Counted from the stretch's first letter, positions 1-7,076 are shown. The stretch: 12,114 bases of DNA from Candidatus Poribacteria bacterium (GCA_014730235.1 WJIO01000339.1:1-12114), one strand, 5' to 3'. Made by a program: numbers and translations. The notes: a model not told the origin generated them from the sequence alone.

Positions 1-1584
1 GGTGAGGCAGAAGCCGGGGGATACTGGGGCGCAGAATTAAAAAGGACAGGCTACGATGCAATTATATTTGAGGGAAAATCCGAAAAACCTGTCTATCTCT
101 GGATCGGTGAGACTGGAGAACCGAAGTTAAGAGATGCAACGCATTTATGGGGCAAAACCACCCATGAAACAGAAGAAACCATAAGAGAAGAGTTAGGCAA
201 TAAACTCATAAGAACAGCACTGATCGGCCCTGCTGGTGAAAATCTGGTAAGAGTCGCGTGTATACTCAACGATCTAAGTCATTCTTATGGTCGTTCCGGT
301 CTTGGAGCTGTTATGGGATCAAAAAACCTGAAAGGTGTTGCCGTTAGAGGTAAAAAACCTCCAGCCATGGCCGATCCTGCAAAGATAAAGGAATTTGGTA
401 AGTGGATCAACGAAAATTATTCCAAAGGCTTCCAGGATGTAGGAACAGCCGGCGGAGTAATGGGTCTTAACGAAGGTGGCGGTTTACCAACCCGGAATTT
501 CCAGGAAGGTCAGTTTGAAGGCGCAGAAGCTATTTCAGGGCAGACTATGCGAGATACAATATTAATTGATCGGGGTACATGTTATGCCTGTCCGGTTAAG
601 TGTAAGCGTGTAGTAAAGGTGGATGAACCCTACCAGGTAGATCCCATATACGGGGGGCCGGAATATGAGACTATAGGCTCTCTGGGATCCAACTGTGGTA
701 TTGATGACCTTGCCGCAATTGCCAAGGGAAACGAGCTTTGCAACGCTTATTCCCTGGATACAATAGGTGTAGGCACAACTATTGCCTTTGCTATGGAGTG
801 TTTTGAAAACGGCATTTTAACCGAAAAAGACACCGACGGCATAGAACTTAAGTTTGGTAACGCTGACGCTATGGTGAAAATGGTGGAGATGATCGCAAAA
901 CGTCAGGGTATAGGTGATCTGCTGGCGGAAGGTTGTTATCGGGCATCGAAGAAGCTGGGTAAAGACGCTGAAAAATTCGCCATGCACGTTAAAGGCCAGG
1001 AATTTCCCATGCACGAACCCAGGTATAAGCAGGGAATGGGCCTTGGTTATGCTGTATCACCCACAGGTGCAGACCACATGCAGTCTATACATGACGCTGG
1101 CGAAGGAAAACACCCGGGTGGATTATTAAGACTTGGTGTATTGGAAGGTCTACCGGGAAAAGACTTGAGTCCGGGTAAAGTAAGGATGTTTACATATCAA
1201 CAACACTGGAACAGCTTCCGCAACTGTGCGGGTATGTGCGTTTTTCTTCCTTACAACTATAACCAGATGCCTGAGATCATCCAGGCTATGACTGGCTGGG
1301 ATGTTACCAATTGGGAACTTATGAAAGCCGGTGAACGTGGAACTACAATGGCCAGGGCTTATAATGTGCGGGAAGGTTTTACAAAAAAAGATGATATATT
1401 CCCGGATCGCATATATAAAGCCTTTCCGACAGGACCTTTAGCCGGTGTTGAATATGGTGAAGATAGATTAAGCGATGCAGTCAACGTATATTATGATATG
1501 ATGGGATGGGATAAAGAAACAGGTAAACCTACAAGAGGAAAACTTCAGGAATTAGGTATCGAGTGGGTAGCAGACTTGCTGTAA
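1..1584 (+). CDS. Aldehyde ferredoxin oxidoreductase family protein (5' end missing)
   Basis: The reading frame is open from base 1, so the gene starts before the window; 527 residues are present and about 90-100 N-terminal residues are missing against the usual 600-640. Family members are cytoplasmic tungsten-pterin enzymes that oxidise aldehydes (or related substrates) to acids and pass electrons to ferredoxin. Visible signatures are the N-terminal domain pattern GGYWGAELKRTGYDA, the SGLGAVMGSKNLKG motif around residues 99-112, and the cubane ligands C194-x2-C197-x3-C201 with the fourth Cys probably C413 in GMCVF (C409 is nearby). GPEYETIGSLGSNC and the pterin-region KGQEFPMHEPR and SPTGADHM stretches follow. 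MHEPR replaces the YDPR-like form I recall from well-studied AORs, so the substrate should not be assumed to be a simple aldehyde. The transketolase begins 17 bp downstream, so the two are probably cotranscribed. Family assignment is firm; substrate is unknown. Confidence 0.95.
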   Translation, partial: GEAEAGGYWGAELKRTGYDAIIFEGKSEKPVYLWIGETGEPKLRDATHLWGKTTHETEETIREELGNKLIRTALIGPAGENLVRVACILNDLSHSYGRSGLGAVMGSKNLKGVAVRGKKPPAMADPAKIKEFGKWINENYSKGFQDVGTAGGVMGLNEGGGLPTRNFQEGQFEGAEAISGQTMRDTILIDRGTCYACPVKCKRVVKVDEPYQVDPIYGGPEYETIGSLGSNCGIDDLAAIAKGNELCNAYSLDTIGVGTTIAFAMECFENGILTEKDTDGIELKFGNADAMVKMVEMIAKRQGIGDLLAEGCYRASKKLGKDAEKFAMHVKGQEFPMHEPRYKQGMGLGYAVSPTGADHMQSIHDAGEGKHPGGLLRLGVLEGLPGKDLSPGKVRMFTYQQHWNSFRNCAGMCVFLPYNYNQMPEIIQAMTGWDVTNWELMKAGERGTTMARAYNVREGFTKKDDIFPDRIYKAFPTGPLAGVEYGEDRLSDAVNVYYDMMGWDKETGKPTRGKLQELGIEWVADLL

Positions 1585-1601
1585 TAAGGAGAAGGTAATT
1601 T

Positions 1602-3614
1602 ATGAAAGTTAAAAACAGTTTGGATCAATTATGCGTAAATACTATTAAAACCCTGGCAATAGATGCGGTACAAAAAGCAGACTCAGGGCATCCAGGTGCA
1701 CCTATGGGTCTTGCACCTGTTGCTTATACTCTCTGGACGAGATTTCTTAAACATAACCCCAAAAACCCAAACTGGCACAACCGAGATAGGTTCGTTTTAT
1801 CAGCAGGCCATGCCTCAATGCTGCTTTACAGCCTTTTGCATTTAACCGGCTATAATCTTCCACTGGAACAGTTGAAACAGTTCCGCCAGTGGGAAAGTAA
1901 GACACCTGGACATCCGGAACATAGCTTAACACCCGGTGTTGAAACTACTACGGGCCCTCTCGGCCAGGGTTTATCAAACTCAGTAGGTATGGCTATAGCA
2001 GAGCGCTGGTTGGCTGAATATTTCAACAAACCCGGTTATGATATAGTAGACCATTATACCTACGTAATTGCCAGCGATGGGGATATGATGGAGGGTATAA
2101 CCAGTGAAGCCTCTTCCCTGGCCGGTCATCTTGGCCTTTCTAAGCTTATAGTTATGTATGACGATAACAGGATCAGCATTGAAGGTAGCACCGATCTAGC
2201 TTTTAGCGAAAGCGTAAAAGATAGATACAAGGCCTATGGTTGGCACGTTCAGAATATAGATGAAGACGCAGATATGGATGATGTAGCAGAAGCCATCAAA
2301 GCCGCCCAGGATGAGAAAGATCGACCCTCAATAATCGTTATTCACACCCATATTGCTGATGGCAGTCCTAACATGCACGATACAGCCGATGCTCATGGTT
2401 CACCTTTGGGAGAAGAGGAAGTACTGCTGACCAAAAAAAACATAGGCTGGCCCACAGAAGAGACTTTCTTTGTTCCTGAAGAAGCATTGAATAAATTCCG
2501 AAAGGCCATCCAGAAAGGCGAGGAGCAAGAAGCCGAATGGAGCATGATGTTTGATGCATACACCAAAGACTATCCAGAACTTGCAAAAGAATGGAATATG
2601 TTTATGGAAAGGGATTTGCCCGAAGGTTGGGAAAAATCTCTCCCGATTTTCCCCGGTGATGACAAACCCGATGCTACCAGATCCCGCTCAGGAAAAGTCC
2701 TTAACGCTATAGCACCGGTTATTCCAAATCTAGTAGGTGGTTCGGCTGACCTGGCGCCGTCAACCAAGACATATCTTGACGATTTTGAAAGTATAAGCAA
2801 AGGTAAATTCGGTGGACGCAATCTCCACTTTGGAGTCCGGGAACACGGTATGGGCGGAATTGTCAACGGAATGACCCTACATGGTGGACTCATACCCTAT
2901 GGTGCGACATTTCTGGTATTTTCCGACTATATGCGTCCAACATTGCGACTGGCTGCAATTATGGAAATTCCATCTATCTTCGTATTCACCCATGACAGCA
3001 TTGGAGTTGGTGAAGACGGACCCACACATCAACCAGTTGAACATTTTGCAGCTTTAAGGGCTATTCCCAATCTGTTATTTATCCGACCAGCCGATGGAAA
3101 CGAAACCGCTATGGCCTGGAAAGTAGCCCTGGAAAGCAAAGACCGGCCTGTGACATTTGCCTTTACCCGTCAAAAACTGCCCACAATTGACCAGGAAGAA
3201 TACGGTTCTGCCGAAGGGCTGACCAAAGGTGCATATATACTTTCCGATTGTGAAGATGGTAAACCCGATATAATTATCATGGCCACGGGTTCTGAAGTTA
3301 CCCTTGTTCTGGATGCTGCGAAGGAATTAGAGGAAAAGGATATAAAAGTCCGGGTTGTCAGTATGCCTTGCTGGAACCTTTTTGAAGAACAGGATGAAGA
3401 ATACAAAAATCATGTCCTGCCTCCATCCATAACAGCGCGTCTGGCAGTTGAAGCTGGTATAAGTATGGGATGGTATAAATATATAGGTGAGTCCGGTGAT
3501 GCTCTCACTCAGGAACAATTTGGTGCTTCTGCTCCTGGTGATAAAGTTTACGAAGAGTCCGGTTTCACCGTTGAAAATATAGTTAATAGGGCCATGAAGC
3601 TCCTCAAAGACTAG
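1602..3614 (+). CDS. tkt: Transketolase, full length
   Basis: This 670-residue protein is a cytoplasmic thiamine-diphosphate enzyme that moves two-carbon ketol units between sugar phosphates in the non-oxidative pentose phosphate pathway. The length matches single-chain bacterial transketolases (about 660). Residues expected at the active site are visible: H30 (SGHPGAP), H70 (SAGHASM), H104 (PGHPE), the ThDP/metal motif SDGDMMEG at 158-165 with N189, H265 (DAHGSPLG), R360, S387, the catalytic Glu E414 in VREHG, H476 (THQPVEH) and R523. The metal-binding, pyrimidine-binding and C-terminal domains occur in the usual order. The start is fixed by AAGGAGAAGG about 8 bp before ATG. It lies 17 bp behind the AOR gene. 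The segment [16 protein letters not shown] departs somewhat from the commoner GYGSPN...GTHEAHG form but keeps its His. Confidence is high. Confidence 0.98.
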   Translation: MKVKNSLDQLCVNTIKTLAIDAVQKADSGHPGAPMGLAPVAYTLWTRFLKHNPKNPNWHNRDRFVLSAGHASMLLYSLLHLTGYNLPLEQLKQFRQWESKTPGHPEHSLTPGVETTTGPLGQGLSNSVGMAIAERWLAEYFNKPGYDIVDHYTYVIASDGDMMEGITSEASSLAGHLGLSKLIVMYDDNRISIEGSTDLAFSESVKDRYKAYGWHVQNIDEDADMDDVAEAIKAAQDEKDRPSIIVIHTHIADGSPNMHDTADAHGSPLGEEEVLLTKKNIGWPTEETFFVPEEALNKFRKAIQKGEEQEAEWSMMFDAYTKDYPELAKEWNMFMERDLPEGWEKSLPIFPGDDKPDATRSRSGKVLNAIAPVIPNLVGGSADLAPSTKTYLDDFESISKGKFGGRNLHFGVREHGMGGIVNGMTLHGGLIPYGATFLVFSDYMRPTLRLAAIMEIPSIFVFTHDSIGVGEDGPTHQPVEHFAALRAIPNLLFIRPADGNETAMAWKVALESKDRPVTFAFTRQKLPTIDQEEYGSAEGLTKGAYILSDCEDGKPDIIIMATGSEVTLVLDAAKELEEKDIKVRVVSMPCWNLFEEQDEEYKNHVLPPSITARLAVEAGISMGWYKYIGESGDALTQEQFGASAPGDKVYEESGFTVENIVNRAMKLLKD

Positions 3615-3636
3615 CTTTGATTTTTAAAATGCAATA

Positions 3637-3666
3637 AGGGCATGTTTAATACATGCCCTCTTTTTT
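3637..3666 (+). terminator. Intrinsic terminator-like hairpin after transketolase
   Basis: A 9-bp stem (AGGGCATGT, 3637-3645, with ACATGCCCT, 3651-3659) encloses a 5-nt loop, and a run TCTTTTTT follows. This is a standard Rho-independent terminator form. The Shine-Dalgarno of the next gene (AAGGAG) begins right at the end of the T-run, so no separate promoter fits between. It may act as a partial terminator lowering expression of the downstream gene. Confidence 0.8.
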
Positions 3667-3680
3667 AAGGAGTGTAAAAA

Positions 3681-4469
3681 ATGAAATATGGTGCAAGAGA
3701 TGGCGTATTGAGACAGCCATGGGATAAGCTGTTTGAAGAAGCGGCAAAAATAGGTTTTGATGGCGTTGAGCTTGATTTGGGGGCGAATTACGCAGATACG
3801 ATGATGTGGAGTCAAAAGGGCCGGGATCATCTAAAGAAATTATCTGAAAGATCCGGCGTAGAGCTTGCCGCTGTATGTCTTGGGGTTATGTGGGGAACCA
3901 GCCTTGCCAATCCAGATCCTCAGGTGCAGCAGGAAGCAAAAGATATTATTAAAAGTACCATCATGTTTTGCAAAGAATTAGGTGCGGGATTTATTCTTGT
4001 TCCTATAACACCTTTTCGGGATGGTGATATAGAACCGGATCAGGCGGTTGATAACTGGATCGAAGGGCTTAAGCCATGCGCTTCACTGGCTGAAGAAAAC
4101 AAGGTTTTCCTGGCTGTTGAAAATGTAGGCGGCGGGGTGTGTCCATCGGCTAAAAGACAGATGCAGATTATAGAAGGTGTGGATTCACCTTATGTTCAGG
4201 CCTATTATGATTTTGGTAATGGCTTAGGTCTGGGAAATGATCCGGTGGAAGAAATAAACTTGCTGGGCGAAGAACACATAGCGGCAATACACGCAAAAGC
4301 CCCGGGTGGAACATATCTCGGAGAGGGAAAACTGGATTTTGACGCTGTAGCTGAAGCTATAAAGGGAATTGGCTACGATGGTTATGTTATCCTCGAGACA
4401 GCAGCTACGGACAACCCGTCAGAAGCCGCATCCAAAAATCTCGCTTACTTGAAGAAAATGTTTGAATAG
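3681..4469 (+). CDS. Sugar phosphate isomerase/epimerase, TIM-barrel (AP_endonuc_2 fold)
   Basis: A 262-residue protein of the xylose-isomerase-like TIM-barrel superfamily, which includes UlaE-type L-xylulose-5-phosphate and ulose 3-epimerases. These are cytoplasmic divalent-metal enzymes that isomerise or epimerise sugars and sugar phosphates. The four likely metal ligands appear in order: E147 (VENVGG), D177 (YYDFGN), H204 (IHAKAPG) and E239 (ILETAA). The segments IGFDGVELD (24-32) and GYDGYVILE (231-239) are typical first- and last-strand motifs. The start follows AAGGAGTG with 7 bp spacing. A terminator-like hairpin separates it from transketolase, yet only about 14 bp lie between the T-run and ATG, so it is probably reached by readthrough or by a promoter inside the transketolase gene. 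The neighbour suggests a pentulose- or hexulose-phosphate substrate; this is inference. Confidence 0.88.
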   Translation: MKYGARDGVLRQPWDKLFEEAAKIGFDGVELDLGANYADTMMWSQKGRDHLKKLSERSGVELAAVCLGVMWGTSLANPDPQVQQEAKDIIKSTIMFCKELGAGFILVPITPFRDGDIEPDQAVDNWIEGLKPCASLAEENKVFLAVENVGGGVCPSAKRQMQIIEGVDSPYVQAYYDFGNGLGLGNDPVEEINLLGEEHIAAIHAKAPGGTYLGEGKLDFDAVAEAIKGIGYDGYVILETAATDNPSEAASKNLAYLKKMFE

Positions 4470-4470
4470 A

Positions 4471-4510
4471 TATAAAACGGGCGCATGGTATACCATGCGC
4501 CCGTTTTATA
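4471..4510. terminator. Bidirectional terminator, perfect 40-bp palindrome
   Basis: Bases 4471-4490 are the exact reverse complement of 4491-4510, with no spacer. As RNA this gives an 18-bp stem with a TATA loop, a GC-rich core (CGGGCGCATGG) and A/T-rich ends that read as an A-tract before and a T-tract after on either strand. It lies 1 bp after the stop of the plus-strand isomerase gene and 7 bp from the stop of the converging minus-strand gene, as expected for a shared terminator. Confidence 0.92.
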
Positions 4511-4517
4511 AATAAAT

Positions 4518-5039
4518 CTATTTCTGCAAAGCCTTTTGATAAAGTGCGGTGCTGTAAAATTCATACGAAGCCGCTTTATCCGGAACATCCACCAGATGCA
4601 CGGTAAACCGGGCAGGAACTCCGTTATCCGGCAAATAATCCCTGAAGAAATTGCGATAACCTTCGGCATAAGCCTTGCGCAGTCTTTCCTGTTCTTCCGC
4701 GTAACCAACCGGATCTACCAGCGGATTTGGTGACTTGGGTTGACAACCGAAAGCGTGGACTTCGATAAAGTCTATGTCTTTCAGAGAATCACATATCCCC
4801 GCGTCCCGCAGCCACTTTTCCCAGCTTTTAAATACCAGAGGTATCTCTTCTTCTGGTTCCATTGATGTCAATTCATCCAGGTCCAATACCCCTTTTGCAG
4901 AATATCCCCCGGTCAATCCTGCGAAGTATATTTTCAAATCCCCATCCGGCAGTTCCTCCGTAACAAGTGCAGAAAGAACAGGATGCTCTCCGTTATAATA
5001 ATATGTAACTTTTCCTCGTTTTTTTACGTTGAAGGCCAT
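4518..5039 (-). CDS. Hypothetical protein, 173 aa
   Basis: I do not recognise the family. The protein is 173 residues, acidic to neutral, with no signal peptide or membrane segment, so probably cytoplasmic. It has a beta-rich N-terminal half (MAFNVKKRGKVTYYYNGEHP; then LKIYFAGLTGGYS), an acidic middle (LDLDELTSMEPEEEIP), a Trp-containing helix (FKSWEKWLRDAG) and a Tyr/Arg-rich helix (EEQERLRKAYAEGYRNFFRDYL). ATG at 5039 is chosen because AAGAGG precedes it by about 9 bp. A start 26 codons further upstream (5117) is possible on paper, but those codons lie mostly in the terminal repeat of the mobile-type element at 5062-5184, so they are unlikely to be original. The gene's promoter appears to sit inside that element. 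It ends 7 bp from the shared palindromic terminator. Confidence 0.75.
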   Translation of the reverse strand: MAFNVKKRGKVTYYYNGEHPVLSALVTEELPDGDLKIYFAGLTGGYSAKGVLDLDELTSMEPEEEIPLVFKSWEKWLRDAGICDSLKDIDFIEVHAFGCQPKSPNPLVDPVGYAEEQERLRKAYAEGYRNFFRDYLPDNGVPARFTVHLVDVPDKAASYEFYSTALYQKALQK

Positions 5040-5061
5040 TATCAATACCTCTTTTATTTTT

Positions 5062-5184
5062 GTAATCGTTAAAAAATGAAAAATGTGTTTATAATAATTG
5101 CTTTTTTCTATAGTCAATTATAGAATTTGCTATTCCTGCGAAAGCAGGAATGACAACTAAATATATTCATTTTTTAACGATTAC
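5062..5184. repeat. Miniature inverted-repeat element, short form (123 bp)
   Basis: Perfect 19-bp terminal inverted repeats, GTAATCGTTAAAAAATGAA at 5062-5080 and its reverse complement at 5166-5184, enclose a non-coding AT-rich core. The core has a hairpin ATTCCTGC-GAAA-GCAGGAAT at 5132-5151 (8-bp stem, GNRA-type loop). The left 85 bp align without gaps to the left end of the second copy at 6695-6898 with roughly 80% identity. Flanks are T-rich and show no certain target-site duplication. There is no transposase, so mobilisation would have to be in trans. Confidence 0.8.
5088..5117 (-). promoter_or_regulatory. Sigma-70-like promoter inside the inverted-repeat element
   Basis: On the minus strand TTGACT (5117-5112, 5/6 to consensus) is followed after 18 bp by TATAAA (5093-5088, 5/6). 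It lies within the element at 5062-5184 and points outward at the hypothetical gene that starts at 5039, giving a leader of about 40 nt. The equivalent position in the second element carries TTAAAC-N18-TATAAA. No transcript data; sequence match only. Confidence 0.5.
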
Positions 5185-5245
5185 TTTATAGAAATTTCAA
5201 CCTTTTTTACAGATGCTGGATTGATCTTTATCTTTGCCAAGGTAT

Positions 5246-5767
5246 TTATTTCTTCCAGATATCCACAGGATTAGGAACAGAAATCTGGCTTGTTGTAGGA
5301 ACACCGCTCCATACATCCTGAGGTGCTGGAATTGTAACAGGTCTTGATGCTGCCGTATTCCGCCAGAAATTCTCAGGTGGTGGTACATGTATCTGGCTGT
5401 TAGCAACAGTTGGAGGTGATGTTGGCTGGCTCAAAACCTGTTGAACCCGTCTTCTTTGCTCTCCCTGGGCCACTTCCTGCGCTAAGGCTGGTTTGGGAAG
5501 ATACTGACCCAAAGCCGGTGTGCCTGATTGAGTAACCTGCGTATACTGTCCTGTTTCAGCAACACTGGTAGTTTGCATTGGCAGATAATATTGATCAACT
5601 GTAGCCGTACCCGGTAATACAGCAGGTTTGGGAAGCTGGCCTGGTTGTGCAATAGGATTGGGCTGAGGTAAAGGTGTAGGTGGAGATATTGGCATAGGTT
5701 TTGGTATGGGTATTAAGCCTTGTGTAAAACCTGTCTCTATTAACGTAGTCTTTTTCTCAAATAACAA
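5246..5767 (-). CDS. Proline-rich protein with three 18-residue Trp repeats, TTG start
   Basis: I do not recognise this 173-residue protein. It lacks a signal peptide and membrane segments and looks largely disordered. Residues 18-52 are dominated by Pro (for example LIPIPKPMPISPPTPLPQP), 53-115 are Gln/Thr/Ala-rich with YLP twice (61-63, 89-91) and a QGEQRRRVQQ basic patch, and the C-terminus has three tandem units with Trp at 135, 153 and 171, exactly 18 residues apart. Each unit ends in hydrophobic-x-[VI]-P-x-P-x-[ND]-hydrophobic-W (IHVPPPENFW, VTIPAPQDVW, ISVPNPVDIW). The start is TTG at 5767, preceded by AAGGGGTG at 7 bp; no upstream ATG fits. It lies 104 bp downstream of the LOG-family gene on the same strand. 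Whether the C-terminus is intact is discussed in the findings. Confidence 0.65.
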   Translation of the reverse strand: MLFEKKTTLIETGFTQGLIPIPKPMPISPPTPLPQPNPIAQPGQLPKPAVLPGTATVDQYYLPMQTTSVAETGQYTQVTQSGTPALGQYLPKPALAQEVAQGEQRRRVQQVLSQPTSPPTVANSQIHVPPPENFWRNTAASRPVTIPAPQDVWSGVPTTSQISVPNPVDIWKK

Positions 5768-5807
5768 TTCAAAACACCCCTTTCAGGAATGCTTAAAAAG
5801 CTTAACA

Positions 5808-5813
5808 ATTATA
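5808..5813 (-). promoter_or_regulatory. Candidate -10 box for the proline-rich gene
   Basis: TATAAT reads on the minus strand at 5813-5808, about 41 bp before the TTG start, in the AT-rich 104-bp gap behind the LOG-family gene. The best -35 (TTAGAA, 16 bp upstream) matches only three positions, so this is weak; the gene could instead be transcribed from the LOG-family gene. Confidence 0.3.
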
Positions 5814-5871
5814 ATTATTCAACAATTTATTCTAAGTATATCACATAACATGCACTAAATAAAGCCAAATT

Positions 5872-6636
5872 CTAAATTACCAATGACAGTTTTCCTTTGA
5901 TATAATCAAATGCCTTTTCAGTGTCATCACAAAAATCAAATAGATCCAAATCTTCCTTGCTTATTACACCTTCCTCCAACATTATATCAAAATTCACTAC
6001 CTTTTTCCAGTATTCTGATCCATACATTAAAATCGGTATTCGGGTTGGCAGTTTTTTTGTTTGTTCAAGGGTTAAAACTTCAAACAATTCGTCAAATGTG
6101 CCAAAACCCCCGGGAAACACTAAAACACATTTAGCCAGATGTACAAACCATAGCTTTCGCATAAAAAAGTAATGAAATTCAAAACCCAGTTCTTCAGAAA
6201 TATATGGATTGGGTTTCTGTTCAAAAGGAAGGGATATATTCAGACCAATAGATTTCCCCCCTGCCTTTGAAGCTCCAAGGTTCGCCGCTTCCATAATACC
6301 TGGTCCACCTCCAGAACATACAACAAATTGTCGTTCTTCCGGTAGTGATAAAGACCATTCAGTAAGCCTTTGCGACAGGATAACAGCATCTTTATAGTAC
6401 CTCGATAGATCCAGTTTTGAATTGGCCTGCTTCTCGGGCCGAATTCTAGCAGAACCAAAGAATACAACGGTATTTTTAATATTATATTTGGCAAACCTTG
6501 CAGAAGGTTCTGTATATTCACACAATATCCTGATAGTTCTGGCAGCCGGACTGTTAAGAAAATTAAGATTCTTATAAGCTTTTTTCGGTCTTTTAATATT
6601 AAATCTTCTATTTTTAGCATCAAATTTTTTTTCCAA
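5872..6636 (-). CDS. LOG family / TIGR00730 Rossmann-fold protein, TTG start
   Basis: A 254-residue cytoplasmic protein of the LOG family, often mislabelled lysine decarboxylase. Characterised members are nucleoside 5'-monophosphate phosphoribohydrolases, including the cytokinin-activating enzymes; the true substrate here is unknown. Family signatures are visible: VVFFGSARI (57-65) for the first Rossmann strand, GGGPGIMEAANLGA (109-122), FFMRK (157-161), and the diagnostic PGGFGTFDELFEV (175-187) with the catalytic Glu E183. An extra basic N-terminal stretch of about 50 residues (KNRRFNIKRPKKAYKN) precedes the core and puts this in the longer subgroup. The start is TTG at 6636 behind a strong GGGAGGT at 8 bp; no in-frame ATG has a comparable site. 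The inverted-repeat element ends 58 bp upstream and may supply its promoter. Confidence 0.9.
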   Translation of the reverse strand: MEKKFDAKNRRFNIKRPKKAYKNLNFLNSPAARTIRILCEYTEPSARFAKYNIKNTVVFFGSARIRPEKQANSKLDLSRYYKDAVILSQRLTEWSLSLPEERQFVVCSGGGPGIMEAANLGASKAGGKSIGLNISLPFEQKPNPYISEELGFEFHYFFMRKLWFVHLAKCVLVFPGGFGTFDELFEVLTLEQTKKLPTRIPILMYGSEYWKKVVNFDIMLEEGVISKEDLDLFDFCDDTEKAFDYIKGKLSLVI

Positions 6637-6689
6637 TATTTATACCTCCCGTTTAAAACCTTTATCTCAATAATAGATGTTTTAATTAT

Positions 6690-6903
6690 GTAATGTAATC
6701 GTTAAAAAATGAAATTTATGTTTATAACAATCGCTTTATTCTATGTTTAACTACAGAATTTGTCATTCCTGCGAAATCAGGAATCCAGAAGATCCGACTA
6801 AAGACTGGATTTCTGATTTCGCAGGAATCACAGCATAAAGAAGTTTCTTATCTTTACCACACTGAAGCCGGAAGAGCCATATATTTTTTAACGATTACGT
6901 AAT
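6690..6903. repeat. Miniature inverted-repeat element, long form, with flanking 5-bp direct repeat
   Basis: The element proper spans 6695-6898 (204 bp). Its ends share 16 bp of perfect terminal inverted repeat (GTAATCGTTAAAAAAT at 6695-6710 and its complement at 6883-6898), the same termini as the copy at 5062-5184. GTAAT flanks it on both sides (6690-6694 and 6899-6903), which fits a 5-bp target duplication, though the flank equals the first five bases of the repeat. Inside, 24-nt arms (6765-6788 and 6805-6828) form a hairpin with a single mismatch that is a G-U pair in one RNA strand, with a 16-nt loop. No coding capacity is seen. Confidence 0.8.
6721..6750 (-). promoter_or_regulatory. Possible outward promoter in the long element, toward the LOG-family gene
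   Basis: At the position equivalent to the promoter of the short element, the minus strand reads TTAAAC, 18 bp, then TATAAA. The -10 is good and the -35 is degraded. It faces the TTG start at 6636. Weak by itself; the conserved placement in both copies gives it some support. Confidence 0.3.
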
Positions 6904-6947
6904 TGATAAAAATTAATATCATTTACAATTATAAAACAATTTCATAG

Positions 6948-6977
6948 TTGCATATAGTCCGACTAATTTGTTATACT
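6948..6977 (+). promoter_or_regulatory. Candidate promoter for the leu operon (distal)
   Basis: TTGCAT at 6948-6953, an 18-bp spacer and TATACT at 6972-6977. The -10 matches 5/6, the -35 only TTG. If used, the leader to leuC would be about 300 nt and would include the third repeat element. Confidence 0.3.
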
Positions 6978-7054
6978 TTCAATCAATATGCAATTTTGCA
7001 GTAAAATAAAAAATTCTGGATAAACAAAACTGGTTCTTTTGGCTTTAGTGTAGT

Positions 7055-7060
7055 TATAAT
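7055..7060 (+). promoter_or_regulatory. Candidate -10 box for the leu operon (proximal)
   Basis: A perfect TATAAT lies about 220 bp before leuC, just ahead of the third repeat element. No convincing -35 is seen 16-18 bp upstream, and the extended -10 TG is absent (AGT instead), so this is a weaker alternative to the distal candidate. Confidence 0.3.
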
Positions 7061-7076
7061 TGAAAATTCTCTCAGC

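Larger units (their letters stand above)
6904..7076. other. AT-rich spacer upstream of the leu operon
   Basis: No gene, tRNA, T-box or riboswitch pattern is seen here. It is strongly AT-rich and holds the two weak plus-strand promoter candidates listed separately. Together with the two repeat elements around it, it fills the 647 bp between the divergent LOG-family and leuC genes. Confidence 0.6.

Noticed and set aside
2368-2893. Minus-strand open frames of 72 and 107 codons inside transketolase
   Set aside because: They are antisense shadows of a strongly conserved gene, with Arg/Ser/Pro-rich or low-quality composition and no recognisable motifs.
5040-5117. A 26-codon N-terminal extension of the minus-strand 173-aa protein, starting at 5117
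   Set aside because: The extra codons lie mostly within the terminal repeat of the element at 5062-5184, and a better ribosome-binding site precedes the ATG at 5039.
6240-6623. A 127-codon minus-strand frame overlapping the LOG-family gene
   Set aside because: It is a different frame of the same DNA; the LOG motifs GGGPGIMEA and PGGFGTFDE are only in the 254-codon frame.
6989-7024. A short open frame (MQFCSKIKNSG) upstream of leuC as a leader peptide
   Set aside because: It has no ribosome-binding site and no run of leucine or other branched-chain codons.
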